Below, one piece after another: positions 8,654 to 16,840 of a DNA stretch of 56,046 bases; the first letter of the stretch is position 1, and every line of letters starts with the position of its first letter. Made by a program: the position numbers and the translations under genes. The stretch is from an uncultured Bacilli bacterium. Lineage in GTDB: Bacteria; Bacillota_I; Bacilli_A; RF39; UBA660. The DNA lies in NCBI GenBank assembly GCA_944372315.1, contig CALVYX010000097.1:1-56046 (forward strand), given 5' to 3'. Under the pieces are notes generated by a model. The model had not been told where the DNA came from and did not search any database. It worked only from the letters and a program-made list of their open reading frames with translations.

Positions 8654-10960
8654 ATGTTTTCAAAATTTACTGAAGAAGCTCGTAAAGTATTAGTTAGTGC
8701 AAAAAAGGAAATGAATGATTTAAAACATCCTTATGTTGGAAGTGAGCATTTACTATTAGCAATATTAAAAAATAAGAATAGTAATATTGCTAAAAAATTA
8801 AAAGAGTACAATCTAGATTATAATAGTTTTAGAAAAGAAATCATTAATGTAATAGGAATAGGAACAGAAGTTACAGAATGGTATTTGTATACACCTTTAT
8901 TAAAAAAAGTAATTGAAGATGCTATGATTGAATCAAAAGAAGAAAAAACAGAAGTAACGGTAGAGATGCTTTTTTCTTCTTTGATCCATGAAGGTGAAGG
9001 AATTGCTATTAGGATAATGCTATCCATGAATATTGATTTTGATAGTATTATGGAAGAGTTCAATGTAAAAAGTGCTGGTAAAAAAATAAAATCTAAGAAA
9101 AAGTTAATGATTGATGAATTTGGATATGATTTAAATAAAAAAGTTCGTCAAGACGAAATAGATCCAGTCATAGGAAGGAATAATGAAATAGAACGGTTAA
9201 TTGAGATATTATGTAGAAGAACTAAGAATAACCCATTGTTAGTTGGCGAAGCTGGAGTAGGTAAAACGGCAATCGTCGAAGAATTAAGTCGTAGGATAGT
9301 CCAAGGATTGGTCCCTTATCAATTAAAAAATAAAAGAGTTGTATCTGTGTCTATGTCTAGTTTAGTAGCAGGAACGAAATATCGTGGCGAATTTGAAGAG
9401 AGAATTACTAAAATGTTAAAAGAACTAGAAACTGATAATAATGTTATTGTCTTTATTGATGAAATGCATACATTAGTTGGCGCAGGAGGAGCTGAAGGAG
9501 CAATAGATGCTTCTAATATATTAAAACCTATTTTAGCAAGGGGAAAAATTAAAATTATTGGTGCTACAACAATTGAAGAATATAAAAAATATATTGAAGA
9601 AGATCGAGCTTTAGCTAGAAGATTTCAAACAATTATGATAGAAGAACCCGATATGAATAAGACCAAGGATATTTTATTAAAATTAAGACCTATATATGAA
9701 AAATATCATAATGTTTTAATATCCGACGAAGTAATTGATACTATTGTTAAGTTATCTAGTAAATATATTTATAATAGAAAACAACCGGATAAAGCTATTG
9801 ATATTTTGGATGAGGCTGCAGCTAAAGTTTCTGTAGCTAAAGATAAAAATATTAATAATTTAAAAACACTTAAAGAAGAATTAGGCAATATTATAGAGAA
9901 AAAAAATAAAGCTATTATTGAACAAGATTTTAATAATGCGGCTATTTTAAGAAAAAGCGAAAATCAGTTAGAAACTAAAATAAATAAATTAGAAGAACAA
10001 AAATTAAAAAATAAAAATACTAAAGTAGTTACTAAAAAAACTATTGCTGAAATAATTAATATAAAAACCAAGATTCCAGTTTATGAGTTAGAACAGGAGA
10101 ATTTTAAAAATATTTTAAAATTGAAAAAAGAAATGTCTAATAAAATAAAAGGACAAGATGAAGCAATCGATAAGTTATATCAAATAAGTAAACGAATAAA
10201 ATTAGGTTTTAAAGAAGATGATAAACCCGTATCTTTGTTATTTGCAGGACCTACTGGAGTAGGAAAAACTTTATTAGTAAAAGAATTTAGCAGGTTATTA
10301 GTAGGAAGTGATAATTTAATTACTTTAGATATGAGTGAATATAAAGAGGAACATACTATTAGTAAAATAATAGGTTCTCCACCAGGATATGTTGGTTATT
10401 CAAATAAAAATACGGTAGTGGAAGTAATAAAAAATAAACCTTATTCTGTTATTTTGGTAGACGAAATAGAAAAAGCCCATCCTTCAGTAATAAATCTGTT
10501 TTTGCAAATATTAGATGAAGGAAGAATAAAAGACTCTAGAGGAAATAGTATAAGACTTGATCATAATATTGTTATTATGACTTCTAATATAGGCTTTAAT
10601 AAAAATACAATAGGATTTAATGAGTCAAATAATAATATTATTGAGACTAAGATAAAAGATTTTTTAAGCCCGGAGATTATGAATAGAATTGATGATATTA
10701 TTATTTTTAATAAATTAAGTAGAAAAGATATCTTTGATATTGTAGTCAAAAAATTAAAAGATGTAAAAGAAAGATTTAAAAAGAATAATGTTGATATTCA
10801 TATAAGTCATAAAGTAATTGAACAAATAATTAATGAAAGTAAATTTGAGGAATATGGAGCAAGAAAAATTGATAAAATAATAAGAGCGAAAGTCGATAAC
10901 ATTATTATAGACGAACTATTATTAGGAAAAAAGAAATTTAATATACAATCAATATATTGA
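8654..10960 (+). CDS. clpC: ClpC-type Hsp100 AAA+ unfoldase
   Basis: Unfolds proteins for the ClpP protease and in disaggregation. The 768 residues include an N-terminal Clp_N double repeat (about 1-140, FTEEARKVLVSAKKEM and onward). The first AAA+ domain has Walker A GEAGVGKT and Walker B VIFIDEMHT. A middle region with a UVR-like coiled stretch follows (about 410-450). The second AAA+ domain has GPTGVGKT and ILVDEIEKAHP, and a short C-terminal D2-small domain ends the protein. An earlier ATG at 8639 is in frame, but AAAGGTGAT at 8643-8650 fits ATG 8654. In Bacillus clpC is last in ctsR-mcsA-mcsB-clpC; none of those partners is here, so the arginine-kinase adaptor system is absent from this locus. 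Confidence 0.93.
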   Translation: MFSKFTEEARKVLVSAKKEMNDLKHPYVGSEHLLLAILKNKNSNIAKKLKEYNLDYNSFRKEIINVIGIGTEVTEWYLYTPLLKKVIEDAMIESKEEKTEVTVEMLFSSLIHEGEGIAIRIMLSMNIDFDSIMEEFNVKSAGKKIKSKKKLMIDEFGYDLNKKVRQDEIDPVIGRNNEIERLIEILCRRTKNNPLLVGEAGVGKTAIVEELSRRIVQGLVPYQLKNKRVVSVSMSSLVAGTKYRGEFEERITKMLKELETDNNVIVFIDEMHTLVGAGGAEGAIDASNILKPILARGKIKIIGATTIEEYKKYIEEDRALARRFQTIMIEEPDMNKTKDILLKLRPIYEKYHNVLISDEVIDTIVKLSSKYIYNRKQPDKAIDILDEAAAKVSVAKDKNINNLKTLKEELGNIIEKKNKAIIEQDFNNAAILRKSENQLETKINKLEEQKLKNKNTKVVTKKTIAEIINIKTKIPVYELEQENFKNILKLKKEMSNKIKGQDEAIDKLYQISKRIKLGFKEDDKPVSLLFAGPTGVGKTLLVKEFSRLLVGSDNLITLDMSEYKEEHTISKIIGSPPGYVGYSNKNTVVEVIKNKPYSVILVDEIEKAHPSVINLFLQILDEGRIKDSRGNSIRLDHNIVIMTSNIGFNKNTIGFNESNNNIIETKIKDFLSPEIMNRIDDIIIFNKLSRKDIFDIVVKKLKDVKERFKKNNVDIHISHKVIEQIINESKFEEYGARKIDKIIRAKVDNIIIDELLLGKKKFNIQSIY

Positions 10961-10982
10961 TGTGTATTGATTTCTTTTTTTA

Positions 10983-10991
10983 TGGTATAAT
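10983..10991 (+). promoter_or_regulatory. Extended -10 promoter for prfB
   Basis: TGG directly before TATAAT (10986-10991) is an extended -10 element. No -35 box sits at a good distance. The start codon is 32 bp downstream. Confidence 0.5.
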
Positions 10992-11022
10992 TTCATTAAG
11001 AAAATGAAGAGGAGATCAAATT

Positions 11023-12118
11023 ATGGATTTTAATGAATTGAAAAGAAGTTTGCAAATAAATGGCACTAAAGTATCTAGTTTATGGAGGTCTCTTTGACGT
11101 AGATGCTAAACGAAAAAAAATTTTAAATTTAGAACAAGAAATGATAAAAGAAACTTTTTGGAATGATAAAAATAGAGCGGAAGAGATTATTGATGAGTTA
11201 AATAGTTTAAAACAAATTACTGATTCAATAGAAGAAGCAAAAGACAAAATAGATAGCAATAGTGCTTTAATTGATAGTATTGAAAATGATAGAGATATGC
11301 TAAAAATAATGGAAGAGGAAGTTGATGATATAACTAAATTGGTTAATCAATTAGAAGTTAGTCTTCTTTTAAACGGACCATATGATAAAAATAATTGTAT
11401 TTTAGAAATTCATTCTGGAGCTGGTGGAACAGAAGCTTGTGATTGGGCTAACATGCTTTATAGAATGTATTTAAGATGGTGTGAGAAGAAAAAATATAAA
11501 GTAGAAGTTTTAGATTATCAAGAAGGAGATGAGGTTGGAATCAAAAGCGTTTACTTATTGGTAAAAGGAAAAAATAGTTATGGATATTTAAAAAATGAAA
11601 AAGGTATTCATAGATTAGTAAGGTTATCACCGTTTGATGCCAATAATAAGCGTCACACTTCTTTTGCTTCAGTAGATGTTATTCCGGAATTTGATAATAC
11701 TTTAGATATAGAAATCAACGAAAAAGATTTGAAAATAGATGTATATCGATCAAGTGGAGCTGGAGGGCAACATGTAAATACTACAGATAGTGCCGTTAGA
11801 ATAACTCATTTACCTACTAAAATTGTAGTAACATGTCAAAATCAAAGAAGTCAAATTCAAAATAGAGAAAAAGCCATGGAAATGCTAAAATATAAGTTAA
11901 AATTGATAGAAATTGAAAAGCAAAATAATGAATTAAATTCTTTACGTGGAGAACAAAAAAATATTGAATTCGGTTCACAAATAAGGAGTTATGTCATGCA
12001 TCCTTATTCTATGGTAAAAGATCATAGAACAGGATATGAGACAAGTAATGTTAATAAAGTTTTAGATGGAGATCTTGATGAATTCATAGAAGCAAATTTA
12101 AAGGGGATAAGATTATGA
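11023..12118 (+). CDS. prfB: Peptide chain release factor 2 with programmed +1 frameshift
   Basis: RF2 reads UGA and UAA stop codons and triggers release of the finished peptide. Translation starts at ATG 11023 (AGAGGAG upstream), runs 24 codons to CTT (11092-11094), then meets an in-frame TGA (11095-11097). The site GGAGG-TCT-CTT-TGA-C is the classic autoregulatory signal: an internal Shine-Dalgarno three bases before CTT, then the stop followed by C. A +1 slip skips one T (11095) and resumes at GAC 11096, giving 364 residues. The body has the GGQ catalytic motif (SSGAGGQHVNTTDSAVR) and the SPF recognition motif (LSPFDANNKR). A start at 11060 in the second frame is an artefact. The 3' end overlaps the next gene by four bases. 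The presence of RF2 agrees with UGA being a stop in this organism. Confidence 0.97.
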
Positions 12119-12987
12119 ATAAAAGAAAATCTAAAAATATAATTAAACAAATTTATAAAAAATTTCGCTGGAAACGTTATTTACAATTGTTATTAGGTAG
12201 TTTTATTTTTGCTCTTGCATTTAATTTGTTTATTTTACCTAATAATTTTGTATATGGTGGAGTTAGTGGCTTATCGATCATTCTTCAAGAACTATTTGGA
12301 TTCGAACCTTCTCCAACTATTATGATAATATCCATATTGTTATTAGTAGTTAGTTACTTTGCTTTAGGAAAAGAAAAGACGATTGGGTCCGTTATGGGTT
12401 CGCTTTTATTTCCTATTATGGTTGATTTAACAAGTAATATTAGACTGTATTTAGATATTGATACTTCTCAAATGTTGTTGTCAGCTATTTTTGGTGGAGT
12501 AGTAGCTGGAATTGGTGCTGGACTTATTTATAAAGCAGGTTTTACTAATGGGGGTACAGATATTGTTAATCAAATTGTCTCTAAATATTGTAAAGTAAGT
12601 ATTGGCAAAGCTATTATGATGAGTGATGGATTGATCTTGTTAAGTGGTACCTTTATTTTTGGAATTAATAATTTTATGTATGCTTTTATTGTTTTGTATA
12701 TCATTAGTATTATTACTGATCGAGTTTTACTTGGAATATCTGATTCAAAAGCATTTTATATAGTAACGGAAAAAGATACAGAAGTTAAAGAATTTGTTTT
12801 AGACAAATTAAGTCATGGTGTAACTATCTTTGAAGCAAGAGGCGGATATGAAAATAAAAAGCAAAAAGTATTATTTTGTGTAATACCTACGAAAGAATAC
12901 TTCAAATTAAAAGAAGGAATATCATTAATTGATGATAAAGCATTTTTTGTAGTTACCGATGCTTATGAAGTGTATGGTGGTGAATAA
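12115..12987 (+). CDS. YitT-family membrane protein (first copy)
   Basis: A 290-residue protein with an N-terminal membrane domain of five or six segments (about residues 20-205). GLSIILQELFGFEPSP and GFTNGGTDIVNQIVSK are typical of the YitT membrane family. A soluble C-terminal DUF2179 domain (about 215-290) carries KLSHGVTIFEARGGY and VLFCVIPTKEYFKLKEGI. The biological role of the family is not established. It starts at ATG 12115 inside the end of prfB (ATGA overlap). A second YitT gene follows with one base between them. The two are clearly related along their length, so this is an old tandem duplication. Confidence 0.88.
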   Translation: MNKRKSKNIIKQIYKKFRWKRYLQLLLGSFIFALAFNLFILPNNFVYGGVSGLSIILQELFGFEPSPTIMIISILLLVVSYFALGKEKTIGSVMGSLLFPIMVDLTSNIRLYLDIDTSQMLLSAIFGGVVAGIGAGLIYKAGFTNGGTDIVNQIVSKYCKVSIGKAIMMSDGLILLSGTFIFGINNFMYAFIVLYIISIITDRVLLGISDSKAFYIVTEKDTEVKEFVLDKLSHGVTIFEARGGYENKKQKVLFCVIPTKEYFKLKEGISLIDDKAFFVVTDAYEVYGGE

Positions 12988-12988
12988 A

Positions 12989-13849
12989 ATGTTGAATAAA
13001 CTTTTAGATGTAATTGAAGAAAAACATTTGATTAAACGTTATGGATATCTTACTTTAGCATTATTTATAACAGCTATATGTTATAATTTACTGATATATC
13101 CTGGTAAAATAGTATCGGGTGGTGCTAATGGATTATCAATTGTAGTTGAAACGGCATTTGGAATACCACCTGCAACATTTATTCTTGTTTTTTCAACTAT
13201 TATTTTAATTATTTCGTTTTTAGTTTTAGGTGTTGAAAAGTCAAGTGGTTCAGTTATCTCAACTTTCATATATCCGATATTTGTTGAGTTAACATATGGA
13301 ATAACTACTATAATAGATATAAATAATAATGATATGATTTTAATAAGTTTATTTGTGGGAATTATAAACGGTTGGACATCAGGGATCATATATAAAATGG
13401 GATTTAGTAATGGAGGTATATCATTAATTAATCAAATGCTTTTTGAAAAACTTCATTTTCCACTTAGTAAAAGTACTTTCTTAATAAATATGATAATTGT
13501 AGTATTGGGGGGTATATATTATGGGATTGAAACTATTATGTATGCCATTATTGTTTTATTTGTAAGTGGTATTATTATTGATCGTGTTTTACTAGGTATT
13601 TCTAATAATAAGATGTTTTATATTATTACAACTAAAGAAGATGAAGTTAGAGAGTATTTATTGAATGAAATAGGACACGGAGTTACTAAATTCAATGTTG
13701 TAAAAGGATATTTAAATAATAGAAGTCAAGCTTTGATGACTGTTATTCCTACTAAAGAGTACTTCAAAGTATCTGAAGGAATAAAGCAAATTGACAAAAA
13801 TGCCTTCTTTGTTGTCACTGATTCGTATCAAATGTCAAATGGTGCCTAA
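12989..13849 (+). CDS. YitT-family membrane protein (second copy)
   Basis: A 286-residue paralogue of the preceding gene with the same two-part build: a membrane domain (GKIVSGGANGLSIVVETAFGIPPAT, GFSNGGISLINQML) and a soluble DUF2179 tail (EIGHGVTKFNVVKGY, IPTKEYFKVSEGI). The residue after GFSNGG changes from Thr-Asp to Ile-Ser compared with the first copy, so the two may not be interchangeable. An in-frame ATG exists at 12959 inside the upstream gene, but GGTGGTGAA before ATG 12989 and the one-base gap from the first copy's stop support 12989. It ends the prfB operon. Confidence 0.87.
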   Translation: MLNKLLDVIEEKHLIKRYGYLTLALFITAICYNLLIYPGKIVSGGANGLSIVVETAFGIPPATFILVFSTIILIISFLVLGVEKSSGSVISTFIYPIFVELTYGITTIIDINNNDMILISLFVGIINGWTSGIIYKMGFSNGGISLINQMLFEKLHFPLSKSTFLINMIIVVLGGIYYGIETIMYAIIVLFVSGIIIDRVLLGISNNKMFYIITTKEDEVREYLLNEIGHGVTKFNVVKGYLNNRSQALMTVIPTKEYFKVSEGIKQIDKNAFFVVTDSYQMSNGA

Positions 13850-13900
13850 AATTTCCAATGAAATTTGTCGAATTTATGTTATAATAAAATTGTATCGACA
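13849..13900 (+). promoter_or_regulatory. Intergenic region with weak hairpin, ftsE promoter and flanking inverted repeat
   Basis: AAATTTC (13849-13855) and GAAATTT (13860-13866) form a small hairpin without a T-run. TATAAT (13880-13885), preceded by TGT, is an extended -10 for ftsEX. TGTCGA (13866-13871) and TCGACA (13895-13900) are inverted copies flanking the -10 and could be an operator; this is only inferred. Confidence 0.5.
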
Positions 13901-13917
13901 ATAAAAAGGAGGTAAAA

Positions 13918-14616
13918 ATGGATCTAATTAATATTAAACATGTTAATAAGGTATATAAAAATGGTGTTACGGCAATTTATGATTTGTCGTTAAAGATAAA
14001 AAAAGGCGATTTCGTTTTTGTAATAGGTGGTTCAGGAAGCGGAAAATCCACCTTAATAAAAATGCTATACCGAGAAGAAAGGCCAACATCTGGCGAAATA
14101 ATTTTAGGGGGGCTTAATGTAGCTAGATTGCGAAATAGTAAAGTATATAAATTAAGAAGAAAGTTAGGAATAGTATTCCAAGATTATAGATTATTGCCGA
14201 AACTAACAGTATATGAAAATGTAGCTTTTGCCTTAGAAGTAATTGGTGCTAAAAAAGATGAAATAAAGACTAAAACTTTAAAAGCTATAGATTTAGTAGG
14301 ATTAAAAGCTAAAACAAGAACTTATCCCACAGAATTATCAGGTGGAGAGCAGCAACGTGTTGCAATAGCCCGAGCTATTGTTAATAATCCAAAGCTTTTA
14401 ATTTGTGATGAACCAACAGGAAATCTTGATCCTGATATGAGTAGAGAAATAGTAAAGGTTCTTGATAATATTAATAAAGAAGTAGGGACAACAATTATTA
14501 TGGCTACCCATGATAGAGAAATAGTAAATGAGATGAAAAAACATGTAATAGCATTGAAGGATGGAAGACTAGTAAAAGATTACGAGAAAGGAACTTATGA
14601 TAATGAAATTGTTTAG
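13918..14616 (+). CDS. ftsE: Cell division ATP-binding protein FtsE
   Basis: The ABC ATPase of the FtsEX complex, which sits at the division site or cell cylinder and controls wall hydrolases on the outside. Walker A is GGSGSGKST near residue 37. The Q-loop is VFQDYRLLPKLTVYENVAFAL, the signature motif LSGGEQQRVAIARAI, and Walker B LLICDEPTGNLDPD. The H-loop His is in IIMATHDREIV. The length (232) is normal. The ribosome site AAGGAGG is strong. It overlaps ftsX by 20 bases. The order ftsE-ftsX-peptidase, all overlapping, predicts a co-translated complex. Confidence 0.96.
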   Translation: MDLINIKHVNKVYKNGVTAIYDLSLKIKKGDFVFVIGGSGSGKSTLIKMLYREERPTSGEIILGGLNVARLRNSKVYKLRRKLGIVFQDYRLLPKLTVYENVAFALEVIGAKKDEIKTKTLKAIDLVGLKAKTRTYPTELSGGEQQRVAIARAIVNNPKLLICDEPTGNLDPDMSREIVKVLDNINKEVGTTIIMATHDREIVNEMKKHVIALKDGRLVKDYEKGTYDNEIV

Positions 14617-15502
14617 GATGTTTGGAAGAAATGTACGTGATGCATTTAAAAGTGTAACTAGAAATTTTTCGTTATCAATTGCTTCAATTTCATGCATAAG
14701 TATTACATTGATTGTCGTAGGCCTATCATTAATAATCTCATTTAATGTAGATAATTTTACTAGAACTATTAAAAAAGATGTAACAGTTGTTGTTTTCTTA
14801 GAACAAGATACAACTAAAGAAGAACTTGAAAGTATTCAAAAAGAAATAGCTGGATTTGATAACATTGAATCTATTAAGATAAAAACTAAAGAAGAATCAA
14901 AAAAAGAAATGATGGCTGAATCAGAAGTTTTTGAAGCAACGATGGAAACTTGGCCAGAAGAAGATAATCCTTTAAGAGATAGTTATCTAATCAAGGTTGA
15001 AAGAATCGAAGATATTGGCGATACTGCTGATAAAATAAGAAAAATTGATAAAGTTGAAGTAGTAGACTATGGAGAAGAAATGGTCGAAAGGTTGGTTGGA
15101 GCATTTAAACTAGTTGAAAGAATTACAATTGTTATTGTAGCTATATTAATTATAGTTACAGTCTTCTTAATAGTTAATACTATTAAATTAACAATATTTT
15201 CTCGTAAACGAGAAATATCAATTATGCGATTAGTTGGTGCTAGCAATTTAACTATAAAAATACCATTTGTTATAGAAGGTATGATTATTGGTGCAATAGG
15301 TTCTATTATTCCAATAATAATCTCGATATATGGTTATGTAGCTTTCTATGAAGAATTTGATGGTCAATTATTTTCAGCTTTAATAAAATTAGTTCCTCCT
15401 GAACCATTCATATATTTAATAGCTATAGCAATTTTAGTTATTGGTGTTATAGTAGGTATGTTTGGTAGCGGAAGAGCAGTAAGGAAGTATTTAAAGGTAT
15501 GA
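14597..15502 (+). CDS. ftsX: Cell division permease-like protein FtsX
   Basis: The membrane partner of FtsE that passes its conformational change to an extracellular hydrolase. The 301 residues show an N-terminal cytoplasmic helix, one membrane segment (about 24-48), and an extracytoplasmic domain (about 55-165) rich in Lys and Glu. Three more membrane segments follow (about 175-200, 225-250, 270-295), the standard FtsX layout with the FtsX/MacB fold. REISIMRLVGASNLTIKIPF is the conserved cytoplasmic loop. The start could be ATG 14597 or 14603; the first is used. It overlaps the peptidase gene by four bases (ATGA). Confidence 0.94.
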   Translation: MIMKLFRMFGRNVRDAFKSVTRNFSLSIASISCISITLIVVGLSLIISFNVDNFTRTIKKDVTVVVFLEQDTTKEELESIQKEIAGFDNIESIKIKTKEESKKEMMAESEVFEATMETWPEEDNPLRDSYLIKVERIEDIGDTADKIRKIDKVEVVDYGEEMVERLVGAFKLVERITIVIVAILIIVTVFLIVNTIKLTIFSRKREISIMRLVGASNLTIKIPFVIEGMIIGAIGSIIPIIISIYGYVAFYEEFDGQLFSALIKLVPPEPFIYLIAIAILVIGVIVGMFGSGRAVRKYLKV

Positions 15503-16692
15503 GAAAAGTATTAAAAATATTATTGATTTTAATGATTTGTATAGCTTTAGTACCTCATGATACACATGCAATAACTTTAGGAGAGTACGAAGCTCAATTG
15601 CAAAAATATAAAGATGATGCCGCTGCTAATCAAGCGGCACTAAATAAAACAGAAGCTGAAATAGCAGAAACAAATCGACAAATTGAAAACACTAAAAATG
15701 AAATTAAAAATTTAGCTAATGAAGTGACTAAATTAAAAGAAGAAATAGTTCAATTTAATGAAGAAATAAAGGAAAAGAGCTTACAAACTAAAGAATTGTT
15801 TCAATATTTTCAAATGTCAAATGGAGAAAACGCTTATTTGGAATATGCTTTTGGAGCAGAAACTGTAACTGATTTGATTTATAGAATGGCAATTGTTGAG
15901 CAAATGACAGAATATAATGAAAAAGTTACAAAAGAGTTAGAAGAAATGATAAAAGCTAATCAAACAAGAGAAGAAGAAATAAAAGAGATCAATAAAGATT
16001 TAGAAGTAAAGCAAAAAGAACTAGAGGAAAAAGTTGTTTCATTAGGCAATACTAAGTCATCATTGACTGTAGGAGGAGCTTCTATTCAAGATCAAATTAA
16101 AAACTATGAGGAAAAAGTTACTTATTATAGAAATAAAGGATGTAGTAGCAATGATGTTATAGGAGTCGATTGTGCTGTAAGTGCTTCCTCTGGAGTATTT
16201 AGAAGACCAGTCAGTGTAGGGTATATTACTAGTGAATTTGGAAATCGTGGTGGTTCTTTCCATAGAGGGTTAGATATTAGTAATGGTGATCCATATAATA
16301 CTAAAATTTATCCAGTGGCAAATGGAACGATTAGTTCAATATGGCAAGATTTATATGGAGCGTTAATAGTTACAGTAGAACACTATGAATCTGTTAGTGG
16401 AACTTATTATACATCAATGTATGCGCATTTAAATTCGTATGCCCCTAATATATATGTGGGTAAATATGTAACTTCAGATGATTATCTTGGATATATGGGT
16501 AATACTGGATATTCTACTGGTCCACATTTGCATATGGAAATAGCACCTTGTAGATTATATTTAGATAGTGCATGTTATACTTGGGATTCTTATACAAACT
16601 TTGTACGAAACCAAAGTTATAATGGCTTTAAGGGACCAAGACAGTTAATTAATTTCCCTAGTGGAACTTATAATGCATGGTATACAAGATAG
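15499..16692 (+). CDS. FtsEX-linked M23 (LytM) peptidoglycan endopeptidase with coiled coil
   Basis: A 397-residue secreted protein. Residues 1-24 are a signal peptide ending near HAITLG. Residues about 25-205 are two long coiled-coil stretches, the FtsX-binding and autoinhibition region in EnvC, PcsB and CwlO. Residues about 235-375 are an M23 domain with zinc ligands HRGLD and HLHME, and the catalytic His in MYAHL. All ligands are present, so it should cut peptide crosslinks itself, unlike EnvC, which only activates amidases. Four cysteines in and before the M23 domain could form disulfides outside the cell. The overlap with ftsX makes it the hydrolase run by this FtsEX. Confidence 0.9.
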   Translation: MRKVLKILLILMICIALVPHDTHAITLGEYEAQLQKYKDDAAANQAALNKTEAEIAETNRQIENTKNEIKNLANEVTKLKEEIVQFNEEIKEKSLQTKELFQYFQMSNGENAYLEYAFGAETVTDLIYRMAIVEQMTEYNEKVTKELEEMIKANQTREEEIKEINKDLEVKQKELEEKVVSLGNTKSSLTVGGASIQDQIKNYEEKVTYYRNKGCSSNDVIGVDCAVSASSGVFRRPVSVGYITSEFGNRGGSFHRGLDISNGDPYNTKIYPVANGTISSIWQDLYGALIVTVEHYESVSGTYYTSMYAHLNSYAPNIYVGKYVTSDDYLGYMGNTGYSTGPHLHMEIAPCRLYLDSACYTWDSYTNFVRNQSYNGFKGPRQLINFPSGTYNAWYTR

Positions 16693-16713
16693 AATTAATT
16701 CTATCTTTTTTTT
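16686..16713 (+). terminator. Terminator after the ftsEX operon
   Basis: AAGATAGAA (16686-16694), loop TTAA, TTCTATCTT (16699-16707), then a T-run. The stop codon TAG (16690-16692) is in the left arm. Confidence 0.92.
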
Positions 16714-16721
16714 AAAACAAA

Positions 16722-16750
16722 TTGCAAACATTTGTTTTGTGTGATACTAT
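16722..16750 (+). promoter_or_regulatory. uvrB promoter with LexA-like operator
   Basis: TTGCAA (16722-16727), 17 bp, TACTAT (16745-16750) with TGA before it. In the spacer lies CAAACATTTGTTTT (16725-16738), which resembles the Gram-positive SOS box CGAACNNNNGTTCG with changed outer bases. It lies within a perfect 9-bp inverted repeat (16714-16722 with 16730-16738). A second -10-like TATAAT is at 16803-16808, nearer the gene. LexA control is inferred from this match and the role of UvrB. Confidence 0.45.
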
Positions 16751-16840
16751 ATAATATAGTTTTAATATCGATTGTGTTGTATATTTTAATTTTAAGGTAT
16801 ACTATAATGAACATACTTTTATCAAATGGAGATGATTCAA

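Noticed and set aside
11060..11096. prfB start at 11060 in the second frame
   Set aside because: It lacks a ribosome site and ignores the in-frame ATG 11023 plus the textbook frameshift site, which together explain the N-terminus.
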